Shown: positions 21,873 to 30,673 of the stretch, piece after piece
Layout: every line of letters begins with the position of its first letter
Numbering within the stretch: the stretch's first letter is position 1
Source: Diaminobutyricimonas sp. LJ205
GTDB lineage: Bacteria; Actinomycetota; Actinomycetes; Actinomycetales; Microbacteriaceae
Assembly: GCF_009755725.1 (NCBI RefSeq)
Contig: NZ_CP046619.1
Span: 1 to 64,000 of the forward strand
Reading direction: 5' to 3'
DNA length: 64,000 nucleotides
Translations under genes and position numbers: made by a program
The notes under the pieces: model-generated
Seen by the model: only the letters and a program-made list of their open reading frames with translations
Databases searched by the model: none
Told to the model about the DNA's origin: nothing

Positions 21873-23278
21873 GGTTCCACCACCAGTCGGGGCTGGTTTC
21901 GTACAGTGTCGGACAGCCGCAGGAGCAGGGCGATGATCACCCAGTTGGCGAGCAGTGACGACCCGCCGGCGGCGAGGAATGGCGTGGTCAGACCGGTCAG
22001 CGGGATGACGCGGGTGACGCCACCGATCACGATGAACACCTGCAGGGCCAGCACGAAGGACAGACCGACACCGAGCAGGCGACCGAAGTCGTCCTGACCG
22101 AGGAAGCCGATGCGGAAGCCACGGGACACCAGCAGCAGGTAGAGCCCGAGGATCGCGAACAGGCCGACGAGGCCGAGTTCCTCACCGAGCGAGGCGACGA
22201 TGAAATCGCTCTCCGCGAGTGGTGTGATGTCCGGGCGGCCGCCGCCGAGCCCGGTGCCCACCATGCCGCCGTTGGCAAGGCCGAACAGGCCTTGCACGAG
22301 CTGGTAACTGCCGTGCAGCTGGGCTTCGTAGTTGTCCTGATTGAACGGGTTCAGCCAGGCGTCGAACCGGCCGTTGACGTAGGTCAGCGCCTGGCTGGCC
22401 ACGACCGCGCCTCCGACGAACAATCCGAGCCCGAGCACCACCCAGCCGGCTTGGCCGGTGGCCACGTAGATCATCACGAGGAACAGGCCGAAGTACAGCA
22501 GCGACGTGCCCAGGTCGCGCTGGAACACCAGCACCGCCATGGCGGCTGCCCAGATGATGACAATCGGCCCGAGATCGCGCATCCGGGGGAACCGCAGACC
22601 CAGGAACTTCTTACCCATCAGCGAGAGGTTGTCGCGGGCGGTAACCAGGTAGCCGGCGAAGAAGACGGCCAGCGCGATCTTCGCGATCTCACCCGGCTGG
22701 AATGAGAACGGGCCGATGCTGATCCAGACCCGAGCGCCGAAGACCTCGCGGCCGATGCCCGGCAGCATCGGCAAGATCAGCAGCACGATGCCGACGAACA
22801 TGGCGATGTAGCGGTAACGGGCGAGTACCCGGTGGTTGCGAATCAGCACCACAACAGCGCCCGCGGCGACGATCGCGATTGCGGTCCATACGATCTGGCG
22901 CACGGCGCCGGCATCCCAGCCGAAATCGCCTTCAGCCAAGTCGAGCCGATGGATCATCGCGATGCCGAGCCCGTTGAGGGTGGTCGCGATCGGCAGGATG
23001 AACGGGTCGGCGTCGGGCGCGGTCAGTCGGAGGGCGACGTGCACGCCGAGGATGAGCACGCCGAGAGCGGCCGCGAGCCACAGCACGCTGGTGTCGATGG
23101 CACCCTGCGCGCCGAGCTGGACGAGCGCGATCGCGCCGCCGGCGATGGCGAACGCGAGGATGAGCAACAGCAGCTCGAGGTTGCGCAGCCGCGCCGGACG
23201 GCGCAGCTTGATCTTGATGTTCTCGGTGAACGTCGTCGACCGGGGGCCGGCTTCATGGATGACCGGGGTGCTACTCAC
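21869..23278 (-). CDS. rodA: SEDS family peptidoglycan glycosyltransferase (RodA/FtsW)
   Basis: SEDS proteins polymerise glycan strands from lipid II. The protein has about ten membrane helices and the conserved C-terminal PLTGLTTPFLAAGGSSLLANW and the ARVWISIGPFSFQPGEIAK loop. I place the start at GTG 23278, giving 469 residues and an 8-bp overlap with pstP (GTGAGTAG); an in-frame ATG at 23317 would add 13 residues and overlap pstP by 47 bp. It pairs with pbpA as in other Actinobacteria, where this locus gene is called rodA. Confidence 0.92.
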   Translation of the reverse strand: MSSTPVIHEAGPRSTTFTENIKIKLRRPARLRNLELLLLILAFAIAGGAIALVQLGAQGAIDTSVLWLAAALGVLILGVHVALRLTAPDADPFILPIATTLNGLGIAMIHRLDLAEGDFGWDAGAVRQIVWTAIAIVAAGAVVVLIRNHRVLARYRYIAMFVGIVLLILPMLPGIGREVFGARVWISIGPFSFQPGEIAKIALAVFFAGYLVTARDNLSLMGKKFLGLRFPRMRDLGPIVIIWAAAMAVLVFQRDLGTSLLYFGLFLVMIYVATGQAGWVVLGLGLFVGGAVVASQALTYVNGRFDAWLNPFNQDNYEAQLHGSYQLVQGLFGLANGGMVGTGLGGGRPDITPLAESDFIVASLGEELGLVGLFAILGLYLLLVSRGFRIGFLGQDDFGRLLGVGLSFVLALQVFIVIGGVTRVIPLTGLTTPFLAAGGSSLLANWVIIALLLRLSDTVRNQPRLVVEP

Positions 23279-24515
23279 GGCTGGCCACCTCCAATCTTTC
23301 GACGATGGCGCGGGCATCTTGCAGGTCGTCGGCGCTGATGGTCTGCTCCACCGTCATCCGCGTGTACTCGGGCAGGTCGTCCAGGTCGATTCCGGTCTCC
23401 TGGTACACGCTGGACAGCGAGATCGGTCCGATTCCTTGCTGGACTCCCTGGTAGATCGCCACTGTGCCGTCGCTTTGGCCGACGTAGAACCGGGTCTGGG
23501 TCCACTGGTAGGCCGCCACGATTCCGGTGGCGATGCCGGCGACCACGAGAGCGATCGCGACGAGCCAGGTGATCCGCCGCCGCTGAGCACGACGACGGTC
23601 TTCATCGATCAGCTCCTTGAAGTACTCCTCGCTCTCTGGCTCGAAGTGGCTGGGGTCAGGCTTCGTGGCCTTCAGCGGGTGCAGCAACAGCGTCGGCAGG
23701 CGCAGCGGGCTGCGGCCGGTCTCGCCCTCGTAGGTGAGAGGTTGGGCGGCGGAGCCGACTGTGACCGGCGGGACTGTCGCGGAAGTCGGGGTCTCGTCGA
23801 TGTCGACGACGACGACCGTGACGTTGTCGGGCGCGCCCTGGTCGAGGCTCTCCTTGACCAGTCGGTTCGCGACATCCTTCGCGTTCGCCTGGGCCGCCAC
23901 CGCGTTCTGGATCTTGTCTTCCGAGACGTAGCTGCTGAGCCCGTCGGAGCAGATCACCCAGCGGTCGCCGGGCTTGGTTGTCATCACCGTGGTGTCGATC
24001 TCGGGTGAAGCATCCACATCGCCGAGCACGCGCATGAGCACCGACCGGCGCGGATGCACGGCGGCCTCTTCCGGGGTGATTCGTCCGCTGTCGACGAGGC
24101 GCTGTACGAAGGTGTGGTCGGCGGTGACCTGCTCCAGCTTCCCGTCACGGTAGAGGTAGATGCGCGAGTCGCCGATGTGCGCGAGCGCGACCTCGTAACC
24201 CACGCGAATCAGGCCGCTCACGGTGGTGCCCATGCCGGTGAGTTCCTGGTGCTCGAAGACCGCCTCGGCGATCAGCGAATTTGCCGCGATCAGCGCCGAC
24301 TGCAGGGCGAATTCGGCCTCATGTGCGTTGGCGTGGGGACGGTCGACCTCACGGATCCGCTTCACCGCGATCGCCGAGGCAACGTCACCGCCCGCGTGCC
24401 CGCCCATCCCGTCGGCAACGACAAAGAGGTGCTCGCCTGCGTAGCCGGAGTCTTGGTTGTTCGACCGGATCTTCCCGACGTGCGAGACGGCGGCGCTTTT
24501 GGGGATGGTGGCCAT
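23271..24515 (-). CDS. pstP: PP2C-family Ser/Thr phosphatase PstP
   Basis: PstP reverses phosphorylation by PknA and PknB. The 414-residue protein has a cytoplasmic PP2C domain (about 5-240) with metal-binding motifs VADGMGGHAGG, AHIGDSRIYL, and ICSDGLSSYV and the final APDNVTVVVVD. A membrane helix near 316-338 leads to a small extracellular domain (TRFYVGQSDGTVAIYQGV). The ATG at 24515 is two bases after the fhaB stop; the earlier in-frame start would overlap fhaB and lacks homology. Confidence 0.95.
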   Translation of the reverse strand: MATIPKSAAVSHVGKIRSNNQDSGYAGEHLFVVADGMGGHAGGDVASAIAVKRIREVDRPHANAHEAEFALQSALIAANSLIAEAVFEHQELTGMGTTVSGLIRVGYEVALAHIGDSRIYLYRDGKLEQVTADHTFVQRLVDSGRITPEEAAVHPRRSVLMRVLGDVDASPEIDTTVMTTKPGDRWVICSDGLSSYVSEDKIQNAVAAQANAKDVANRLVKESLDQGAPDNVTVVVVDIDETPTSATVPPVTVGSAAQPLTYEGETGRSPLRLPTLLLHPLKATKPDPSHFEPESEEYFKELIDEDRRRAQRRRITWLVAIALVVAGIATGIVAAYQWTQTRFYVGQSDGTVAIYQGVQQGIGPISLSSVYQETGIDLDDLPEYTRMTVEQTISADDLQDARAIVERLEVASRE

Positions 24516-24517
24516 GA

Positions 24518-25075
24518 CTACCGGCGGAGCTCGAATGTCGTCGTGCCGATCTTGACCGGAGTGTTCAGGGGGACACGGGTGGGCACGGTGACGCGGTTGC
24601 CAGCGAGGAACGTGCCGTTGGTTGAGTCGAGATCCTGCACCATCCACTCGTTGTTCCAGAGCATGAGACGTGCATGGTGGGTGGACGTGTAGTCATCGCG
24701 GATGACAAGGCCCGACTCGCTGGACCGGCCGATGGTCAGCTGCTCACTGCCGAGCTCGATCTGCTGACCGGTCCGCGAGCCTGAGGTGATCACCAGACGG
24801 GTGGCCGCGGAACCGGGCATCGCCATCGCCTCGGTTGGCACGTCCAGTGGCGGGGCAGGCGCCGGGGCGGGGGAGGGGGACGGCGTCGGCGCGGCGGCGG
24901 GCGGCGCCGCCGCCGCGGCCGGGAACGGCGACGGGGAGGGCACCTCGCTCTGCGGAAGTTTGCGGGCCTTATGCCCGAACAGGTCGCTGCGCAGCGCGTA
25001 GACGATGGCGAAAACGAAAACCCAGAGCAGCGCCAGGAAGCCCAGGCGCAGCACCAGCAGAGTCAGGTCGCTCAC
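24518..25075 (-). CDS. fhaB: FHA-domain protein FhaB (FipA-like)
   Basis: FhaB reads phosphothreonine marks and helps link kinases to cell division. The 185-residue protein starts with a membrane segment (LLVLRLGFLALLWVFVFAIV), then a Pro/Ala-rich linker of about 45 residues, and a C-terminal FHA domain with TIGRSSESGLVI, STHHARL and DLDSTNGTFL. The GTG start overlaps the fhaA stop by four bases. Confidence 0.93.
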   Translation of the reverse strand: MSDLTLLVLRLGFLALLWVFVFAIVYALRSDLFGHKARKLPQSEVPSPSPFPAAAAAPPAAAPTPSPSPAPAPAPPLDVPTEAMAMPGSAATRLVITSGSRTGQQIELGSEQLTIGRSSESGLVIRDDYTSTHHARLMLWNNEWMVQDLDSTNGTFLAGNRVTVPTRVPLNTPVKIGTTTFELRR

Positions 25076-25788
25076 CGTTGCGCATCCCCGTCATGGCGCA
25101 GGTCACTGAACTGGTCGACCGACGAAGATTGGGCAAGCACTCTGAACACGATACGGGTGCGACCGATGTCGATCACGGAATCCGGCGCGAGTGGCGCGGT
25201 CTTCAGGGGTTCGCCGTTCAGCTTGGAGCCGTTCGTGGAGCCCAGGTCGTTGACCTGTCCGCGGCTGCCGTCCCAGAGGATCTCGACGTGCTTCCGCGAG
25301 GTTCCCGGGTCGTCCACGGTGATGTCGGCTTCGGATCCGCGACCGATGATGGTGCGGCTCTTGGTCAGCGGGTAACGCTTGCCCGCGACATCCAGCACCG
25401 GCGTCCATGACACCTGGCCCTTGACGCCCGCGGAGTCGATCTGCACCATGCCCTCGGCCAGGCCGTCCTGCTCGACCAGCTTGATCGAGATGCCACCCGA
25501 GAACGAGTAGTGCTGAGCGGTGGCGTGCCGCTGCACCTGCTGGGTGAGCTCGTCGATCAGCGTCGGGCCGAGCCGCGACATCCGCTCGTAGTCGCGGTGC
25601 GAGAGCTGCACGACGAACTGGTTGGGCACCAGAATGCGATCGCGCGCGACAATCGCCGCCTGCGTGTCGAGTTCGCGTCGGAGCGCGCTTGTGATCTCGA
25701 GAGGCTGCAGACCGCTCTTGAAAGTCTTCGCAAACGCGCCGTTGACGGCGCGCTCAAGACCTCGTTCGAAGTTGTCCAGTAGACCCAA
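25072..25788 (-). CDS. fhaA: DUF3662/FHA protein FhaA
   Basis: FhaA is a cytoplasmic phosphothreonine-binding regulator of peptidoglycan synthesis. The 238-residue protein has an N-terminal DUF3662 domain (GLLDNFERGLERAVNGAFAK, about 1-115) and a C-terminal FHA domain (TIIGRGSEADITV, TSRKHVEI, NDLGSTNGSKLNG). It is the first gene of the minus-strand operon, so the promoter should lie between 25789 and 25898, divergent from tRNA-Leu. Confidence 0.94.
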   Translation of the reverse strand: MGLLDNFERGLERAVNGAFAKTFKSGLQPLEITSALRRELDTQAAIVARDRILVPNQFVVQLSHRDYERMSRLGPTLIDELTQQVQRHATAQHYSFSGGISIKLVEQDGLAEGMVQIDSAGVKGQVSWTPVLDVAGKRYPLTKSRTIIGRGSEADITVDDPGTSRKHVEILWDGSRGQVNDLGSTNGSKLNGEPLKTAPLAPDSVIDIGRTRIVFRVLAQSSSVDQFSDLRHDGDAQR

Positions 25789-25898
25789 GGATCTCCCCGT
25801 TCGGCCGGATGTACCCCACTGATGTTAGTGGGTTGGGCTGAGGACGCGGTTCCAGACTGTGGTAATCTCGCTGGGTTGGCTCGTGAGGGTCAACGTGA

Positions 25899-25982
25899 GC
25901 GCGAGTGGCGGAATTGGCAGACGCGCTGGCTTCAGGTGCCAGTGCTCGAAAGGGCGTGGGGGTTCAAGTCCCCCCTCGCGCA
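25899..25982 (+). tRNA. tRNA-Leu (CAG anticodon)
   Basis: The acceptor stem is GCGCGAG / CTCGCGC with discriminator A. The anticodon arm CTGGC-TTCAGGT-GCCAG gives anticodon CAG. A long variable arm and the T-arm GGGGGTTCAAGTCCCCC complete an 84-nt class II tRNA without encoded CCA. It is transcribed away from fhaA. Confidence 0.96.
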
Positions 25983-25994
25983 CTCACAGAAATA

Positions 25995-26035
25995 GAAGGC
26001 CGACCGGGGTGACCCGGGTCGGCCTTCTTGCTTTT
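25995..26035 (+). terminator. Intrinsic terminator of tRNA-Leu
   Basis: GAAGGCCGACC (25995-26005) pairs perfectly with GGTCGGCCTTC (26017-26027), and TTGCTTTT follows at once. This is the clearest intrinsic terminator in the window, 12 bp after the tRNA. Confidence 0.93.
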
Positions 26036-26111
26036 CAGATGTTCTCCGGCGTTCCGCGTTTCTTGTGCAAGCGGGGCTGTTCGCTCCGCGGAGCGCTGTT
26101 AGCATCCGCTC

Positions 26112-27452
26112 GTGCGCATACTCCGCCGGGCCGTCACAGTCGTCGCCATCGTCGTGCTCGTGCTGATTGCGGCGTTCACGGGTGTCTACCTGTGGCAGCA
26201 GCCGATCCTGCTCACCGGAACCGGGTACGCGGCCCACAACGCGTGCGCGGTCACCGTTGTCGCCGGGCGCGATGACCCCGCGACCGACCTCCCGCCGAAC
26301 CCGCTCGTGCCCTACCTGCAGGTCGATGGCGCGGACGACCCGACGACCGCCAGCCTGATCGCCGGGCTCGCGCGCCAGCGGGCCTGGTTCACCGACGGAT
26401 TCGGTTGTACGCTCGCCGATTCGCGTCCCGACTTCGGTGCGGCATCCATCATCGAATCCGGCGCCAACGCGTTCACCGATGCGCCCACGCCCCCGCCGAA
26501 CCCGGCTCTCGACGAGGCGATCGCGCTCGCGTTCGGTGATGAGCTGTCGAGCACCGCCGCTGAGCAACTCGGCACCCGCGCTGTCGTCATCGTGAAAGAC
26601 GGCGAACTTGTCGCGGAGCGCTATGCCGACGGATTCGACGCCGACACCCGGCAACTCGGCTGGTCGATGTCGAAGAGCGTCGCGAGCCTGCTGACCGGCG
26701 TGCTCGTCGACCAGGGCATCGTCTCGCTCGACGATGACCACCTGCGCGCCGAATGGACCGACCAGCGGGCCGACATCACCATCGAGCAGCTCCTGCGCAT
26801 GACATCCGGCCTGGCATGGGACGAGACCTACGACCTCGGCACCCCGATCACGCGCATGCTCTACCTCGAACCGGACATGGGCGCGTACGTCGCGAGCCTT
26901 CCGCTCGCTCACGACCCAGGCGCAGAACAGCTGTATTCCAGCGGCAGTACCACCGTGCTCTGTGCGGTGCTCGCCGAGCGCACCGGCCTCGGCGCCGACC
27001 TGCCCCGACAGGCCCTGCTCGGACCGCTCGGCCTCTCGTCGGCCATCTTCGAACCGGACGCCGCGGGCACCCCGGTCTGCTCCTCGTACCTGTGGGCGAC
27101 GCCGCGTGACTGGGCCACGATCGGGCAATTCGCGCTGCAGAACGGCCAATGGAACGGCGAGCAGTTGCTGCCGGAAGACTGGATGCGGCAGAGCCTGATG
27201 ATCACCGACGTCGATAGGACCGACGACCCCGGCTTCGGAATGGGATGGCGCACCAACACGATGCCCGACGGATCGCTGCGCTGGCCAGAGCTGCCAGCCG
27301 ACACCTTCTACGCCGCCGGGCATGACGGGCAGAAGATGCTCATCGTGCCGTCCGAGCAGCTCGTCGTGGTGCGCATGGGGTTCACCCCCGAGGCCGACGC
27401 CGAGCCGTCGCAAGTCCGGCTCGTCGAGGACGCGATCTCCGCGCTCGGCTGA
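26112..27452 (+). CDS. Serine hydrolase, class C beta-lactamase-related family
   Basis: This 446-residue protein has an N-terminal membrane anchor or signal (AVTVVAIVVLVLIAAFTGVYLW) and a beta-lactamase/transpeptidase-like domain. The catalytic motifs are SMSK (Ser about 185), YSS near 276 and GHDG near 397. Such proteins are esterases or DD-peptidases rather than true beta-lactamases in most characterised cases. The GTG start at 26112 has no strong ribosome site. The gene stands alone, and the substrate is unknown. Confidence 0.82.
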   Translation: MRILRRAVTVVAIVVLVLIAAFTGVYLWQQPILLTGTGYAAHNACAVTVVAGRDDPATDLPPNPLVPYLQVDGADDPTTASLIAGLARQRAWFTDGFGCTLADSRPDFGAASIIESGANAFTDAPTPPPNPALDEAIALAFGDELSSTAAEQLGTRAVVIVKDGELVAERYADGFDADTRQLGWSMSKSVASLLTGVLVDQGIVSLDDDHLRAEWTDQRADITIEQLLRMTSGLAWDETYDLGTPITRMLYLEPDMGAYVASLPLAHDPGAEQLYSSGSTTVLCAVLAERTGLGADLPRQALLGPLGLSSAIFEPDAAGTPVCSSYLWATPRDWATIGQFALQNGQWNGEQLLPEDWMRQSLMITDVDRTDDPGFGMGWRTNTMPDGSLRWPELPADTFYAAGHDGQKMLIVPSEQLVVVRMGFTPEADAEPSQVRLVEDAISALG

Positions 27453-27482
27453 TCGTTCGCGGCACACGATTGGTGCGGCCGG

Positions 27483-28772
27483 TCAGCGCACCGCCAGCCA
27501 CGCAAGCGCGGCGACGACCGCTGCGGCCGTCCCGGTTTGCAGGGTCGGCCCGGGCGCCGGCGCGAAGTCCGGCGAGTGCGGAGCCGGAATGTCGAAGTCG
27601 ACGGTTCCTGACGCCTCCGCCCTGGCATACAGCTCCGGGTCGATGCATCCGATTCCCCAGTAGGTGTACGGCACCCCGAGCGCATCCGGAATCACGCTGA
27701 AATCCTCGCTCGCCGATTGGCGGTCCAGGACGAACGCGCTGTCGCCGAAGTGACGTAGGAAAGCTTCTGAGACCGTGCGCGTCGCCGCCGCATCGTTCAC
27801 GGTGAACGGGTAGTGGTCATAGAACTCGAAGGTCGGCGGCTTTGGTGAACCGGACGCCGCGCATGCGGCCTCGACGATGCGCCGGACGGCGTTCAGGATC
27901 ACCGTGCGGGTGGTCTCACTGAACGAGCGGATGTTCACTGCCAGCATCGCGCGATCGGAGATGATGTTGCTCTTCGAGCCGGCCTCAAGGTGGCCGACGG
28001 TCAGCACCGCGAACTCACCCGGCCTGATTTCGCGCGACACGATGGTCTGCAGCCGCAGCACGATCGACGCCGCGAGCACCACCGGGTCCACCGACAGCTG
28101 CGGCATCGAGCCGTGACTGCCCCGCCCCCACACCGTGATCCGAACACTGTCGCCGCCGGAGAGGAATGCCCCGGCGCGCGTCCCCACCCGGCCGGCGGCG
28201 AACGGCAGCACATGCTGGGCGAGCGCGACATCCGGGCGCGGAATCAGCTCGGCGAGACCGCCCTTCAACATCGACGCGGCGCCGTCGGCGAGCTCTTCGG
28301 CGGGCTGGAACAGCGCGATGTAGGTGCCGGTCCAGGCATCCGTGCTCGCGGCCAGCAGTCTGGCTGCCCCGAGTGTGCACGCCACGTGCGCGTCGTGCCC
28401 GCAGGCGTGCATCAGTGGAACGTCCTTGCCGTCGCGATCGATTACCCGGTCCGCACTCGCATAGGGCAATCCGGATGCCTCGCCAACCGGTAGCGCATCC
28501 ATGTCGGCGCGCATCAGCACCACCGGCCCGTCACCGTTTCTCATGATGCCCACGACGCCGGTGGTGCCGATGTTCTCGTGAACCTCGTAGCCGGACTCGC
28601 GCAGGGCCTCGGCGATCGCGGCAGCCGTCCTAACCTCCTGGTGCCCGAGTTCGGGATGCTTGTGCATGGACTCGTAGAGGTCCAGCTGCCAGTCCGCGAT
28701 CGCTGGCCACGCGGCAAGAACGCGCGCGGGAGCATCCCCATCGGATTCCGTGACCTCAGGACCGCTCCGCAC
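27483..28772 (-). CDS. M20-family amidohydrolase
   Basis: M20D-type zinc enzymes deacylate N-acyl amino acids such as hippurate or indole conjugates. The 429-residue protein has the metal site HACGHDAHV near residue 123, PAEE near 163, HVLP near 194 and the dimerisation-domain pattern VWGRGSHGSMP. No signal peptide is present. The GTG start is 83 bp from the divergent gene at 28856. The substrate cannot be predicted. Confidence 0.88.
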   Translation of the reverse strand: MRSGPEVTESDGDAPARVLAAWPAIADWQLDLYESMHKHPELGHQEVRTAAAIAEALRESGYEVHENIGTTGVVGIMRNGDGPVVLMRADMDALPVGEASGLPYASADRVIDRDGKDVPLMHACGHDAHVACTLGAARLLAASTDAWTGTYIALFQPAEELADGAASMLKGGLAELIPRPDVALAQHVLPFAAGRVGTRAGAFLSGGDSVRITVWGRGSHGSMPQLSVDPVVLAASIVLRLQTIVSREIRPGEFAVLTVGHLEAGSKSNIISDRAMLAVNIRSFSETTRTVILNAVRRIVEAACAASGSPKPPTFEFYDHYPFTVNDAAATRTVSEAFLRHFGDSAFVLDRQSASEDFSVIPDALGVPYTYWGIGCIDPELYARAEASGTVDFDIPAPHSPDFAPAPGPTLQTGTAAAVVAALAWLAVR

Positions 28773-28855
28773 AGTGTTACGTTACCCACGCCGGAGGTTC
28801 TCGACTTATCCCGTCGAGTCGCGGTCGCCGGCGCGGAGTCAGAGAGAATCGAAGC

Positions 28856-29386
28856 GTGGGATTTTTCCGTCGTCGTCGTTCGGTGAACGTCGGTAAGTAC
28901 GTCGCTCCCGAAGAGATGCCGCCCCCGCCGGTCGACCGGGTCGTCGATGAGGGTGTGCTGATCGCGATCACCGCGGTGCGGATGCACGTGAAGAACGAGA
29001 TCATCGTGCGCGCGATCAAGAACGACGCCGACTACAACGTCGCCGAACTGGCCGAGGTAGCGCGCGACGAGTTCGAGGAAGTCGCCAAACAGAACGACGG
29101 CTACGCCGCCGGTCCGGTCAGCGTGCGCCACATCGAGGTGTACAGCGCCATGGCCGCCGAGTTGCGCAAGGCCGCCCAGGATCCCGAGCTGATCGCGGCG
29201 ACCGTGGAACAGGCACGTGAGGACGCCTGGCGCGAGATCAGCGGGGTCGTCGCATCCAGGCTGGAGAAGCAAACCTTCGACCCGTCTAAGGATCCACGGT
29301 ACGAGAAGGAACGTGCGGCCCGGATGCGGGCCCTGATCAAGGTGGACCTGGCGACGCTGAAAGAGGAATCGCGGGACAGCTACTGA
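28856..29386 (+). CDS. Conserved hypothetical protein
   Basis: This 176-residue soluble protein is not one I can assign. It begins MGFFRRRRSVNVGKY and is then mostly helical and charged, with EVARDEFEEVAKQNDGY and RYEKERAARMRALIKVDLATL. No membrane segments, cysteines or catalytic motifs are visible. Its tail overlaps the end of convergent rlmC by seven bases. Codon use matches its neighbours, so it is likely a real gene. Confidence 0.7.
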   Translation: MGFFRRRRSVNVGKYVAPEEMPPPPVDRVVDEGVLIAITAVRMHVKNEIIVRAIKNDADYNVAELAEVARDEFEEVAKQNDGYAAGPVSVRHIEVYSAMAAELRKAAQDPELIAATVEQAREDAWREISGVVASRLEKQTFDPSKDPRYEKERAARMRALIKVDLATLKEESRDSY

Positions 29387-30543
29387 GCGGTCGACGCTGA
29401 GCCGGTCTTGGCGGAGGCCATCGAGCGCTCGAGCAGCACCATCACTTCGTGATGCTCGGTGTTCGGGAACATGTCGAACAAGCGGGCCCGGCGCGGGCGC
29501 AGCGACGGCATCGCCTTGAGGTCGCGCGCCAGCGAGTGCGCGTTGCAGCTCGAGTAGATGACGTGCTGCACTGGTGAGTCCTCCAGCCAGCGGGCGAGGT
29601 CGTCGCCGATGCCGCGACGCGGGGGGTTCACGATCACCAGGTCGGGGACGCTGTCGGATCCGAGGGCGAAGGCCGTGGCATCCGCGGCCTGAAAGGCGAC
29701 CCCGGCCAGCCCCGCCTCGTCGCGGCTGAGCTCCGCACTCGCGATCGCCTCGACGCTGGTCTCGATGCCGACCACCTCGCGCGACGGGTCGGCGCAGTGC
29801 AGGGCGAACCCGCCCACGCCGCAATACAGATCCCAGACCGAGCGCGGCCCGAGCTCGCCGACCCAATCGCGGGCCTGCCGGTAGAGCGCAGCGGCGATTG
29901 CCGTGTTGGTCTGGAAGAAGCTCTGCGGCCGCAGGTGCAGCTGGATGCCGTTGAGCGGCATCGACAACGCGGTCTGCTCGGTGAGCGCGATCTCGAGAGC
30001 ACCCTCGAGGGTGGCCTTGTGCTCCGGGTGCAGGTTCGCCGAGACCACCGTAAGGGTTGGCAGCGCGCTCAGCAGGGTGGCAAGGTGCTTCCGGATGCGA
30101 GGCAGCGACTCGTCGGTGCGGAGCACGAACCGCAGCATGAGCTCACCGGTCGGCGACTCGGTGAGCAGCAGGTACTTCAGCTCACCGCGCCGGGCGGGCA
30201 CGTCGTACGGGGTGAGCTGAGCCCGGGTGATGAAGTTTGCGAGTTCGGGCAGGCAAGCGTGGATCGCCGTGCCGTGCAGGCCGCAGTCACGCAGGTCGAT
30301 GCCAGCGCCAGCCTTGTCGAGGATGCCTAAAGTCGGCTGCTGAACGGTGCCGGAAACGACAAGCTTTGCCTTGTTGCGGAAGCCCGCTTCGGGGCTGGAT
30401 ACGGGCGGCGCCCAGCGCAGTCCGGCGTGCTCACGCAGCAGATCGCTGCAGAGTTGTTGCTTGCCGGCGAGCTGGCTGTCGTACGACTGCTCGATGAGTG
30501 TGCACGAGCGGCACAGGCCGGCGTCGAAGTAAGAGCACTGCAT
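29380..30543 (-). CDS. rlmC: 23S rRNA (uracil-5-)-methyltransferase RlmC
   Basis: This enzyme methylates a uracil of 23S rRNA at C5 using S-adenosylmethionine. The 387-residue protein keeps the iron-sulfur cysteines at positions 3, 11, 14 and 87, the same spacing as E. coli RlmC. The SAM motif WDLYCGVGGFALHCA and NPPRRGIG are present, and the catalytic cysteine lies in VIYSSCNAHSLARDL. There is no TRAM domain, which separates it from RlmD. It is divergent from the CYTH-CHAD gene. Confidence 0.9.
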   Translation of the reverse strand: MQCSYFDAGLCRSCTLIEQSYDSQLAGKQQLCSDLLREHAGLRWAPPVSSPEAGFRNKAKLVVSGTVQQPTLGILDKAGAGIDLRDCGLHGTAIHACLPELANFITRAQLTPYDVPARRGELKYLLLTESPTGELMLRFVLRTDESLPRIRKHLATLLSALPTLTVVSANLHPEHKATLEGALEIALTEQTALSMPLNGIQLHLRPQSFFQTNTAIAAALYRQARDWVGELGPRSVWDLYCGVGGFALHCADPSREVVGIETSVEAIASAELSRDEAGLAGVAFQAADATAFALGSDSVPDLVIVNPPRRGIGDDLARWLEDSPVQHVIYSSCNAHSLARDLKAMPSLRPRRARLFDMFPNTEHHEVMVLLERSMASAKTGSASTAQ

Positions 30544-30673
30544 GGGCTCGGCAAGTGTACGTCAACGCAGCACCCGCGCATCCGCAGCATTGAGCCAACC
30601 CACGGGAGGGCTCGATACCGTGACGGCGGAGGAGCCGGCAGCTCTCCGATCCTCAATAGTGAAGGGGCGGCAG

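Noticed and set aside
23279-23317. Upstream ATG for rodA/ftsW
   Set aside because: Adds 13 residues overlapping pstP by 47 bp; the GTG at 23278 gives the 8-bp overlap style seen elsewhere here.
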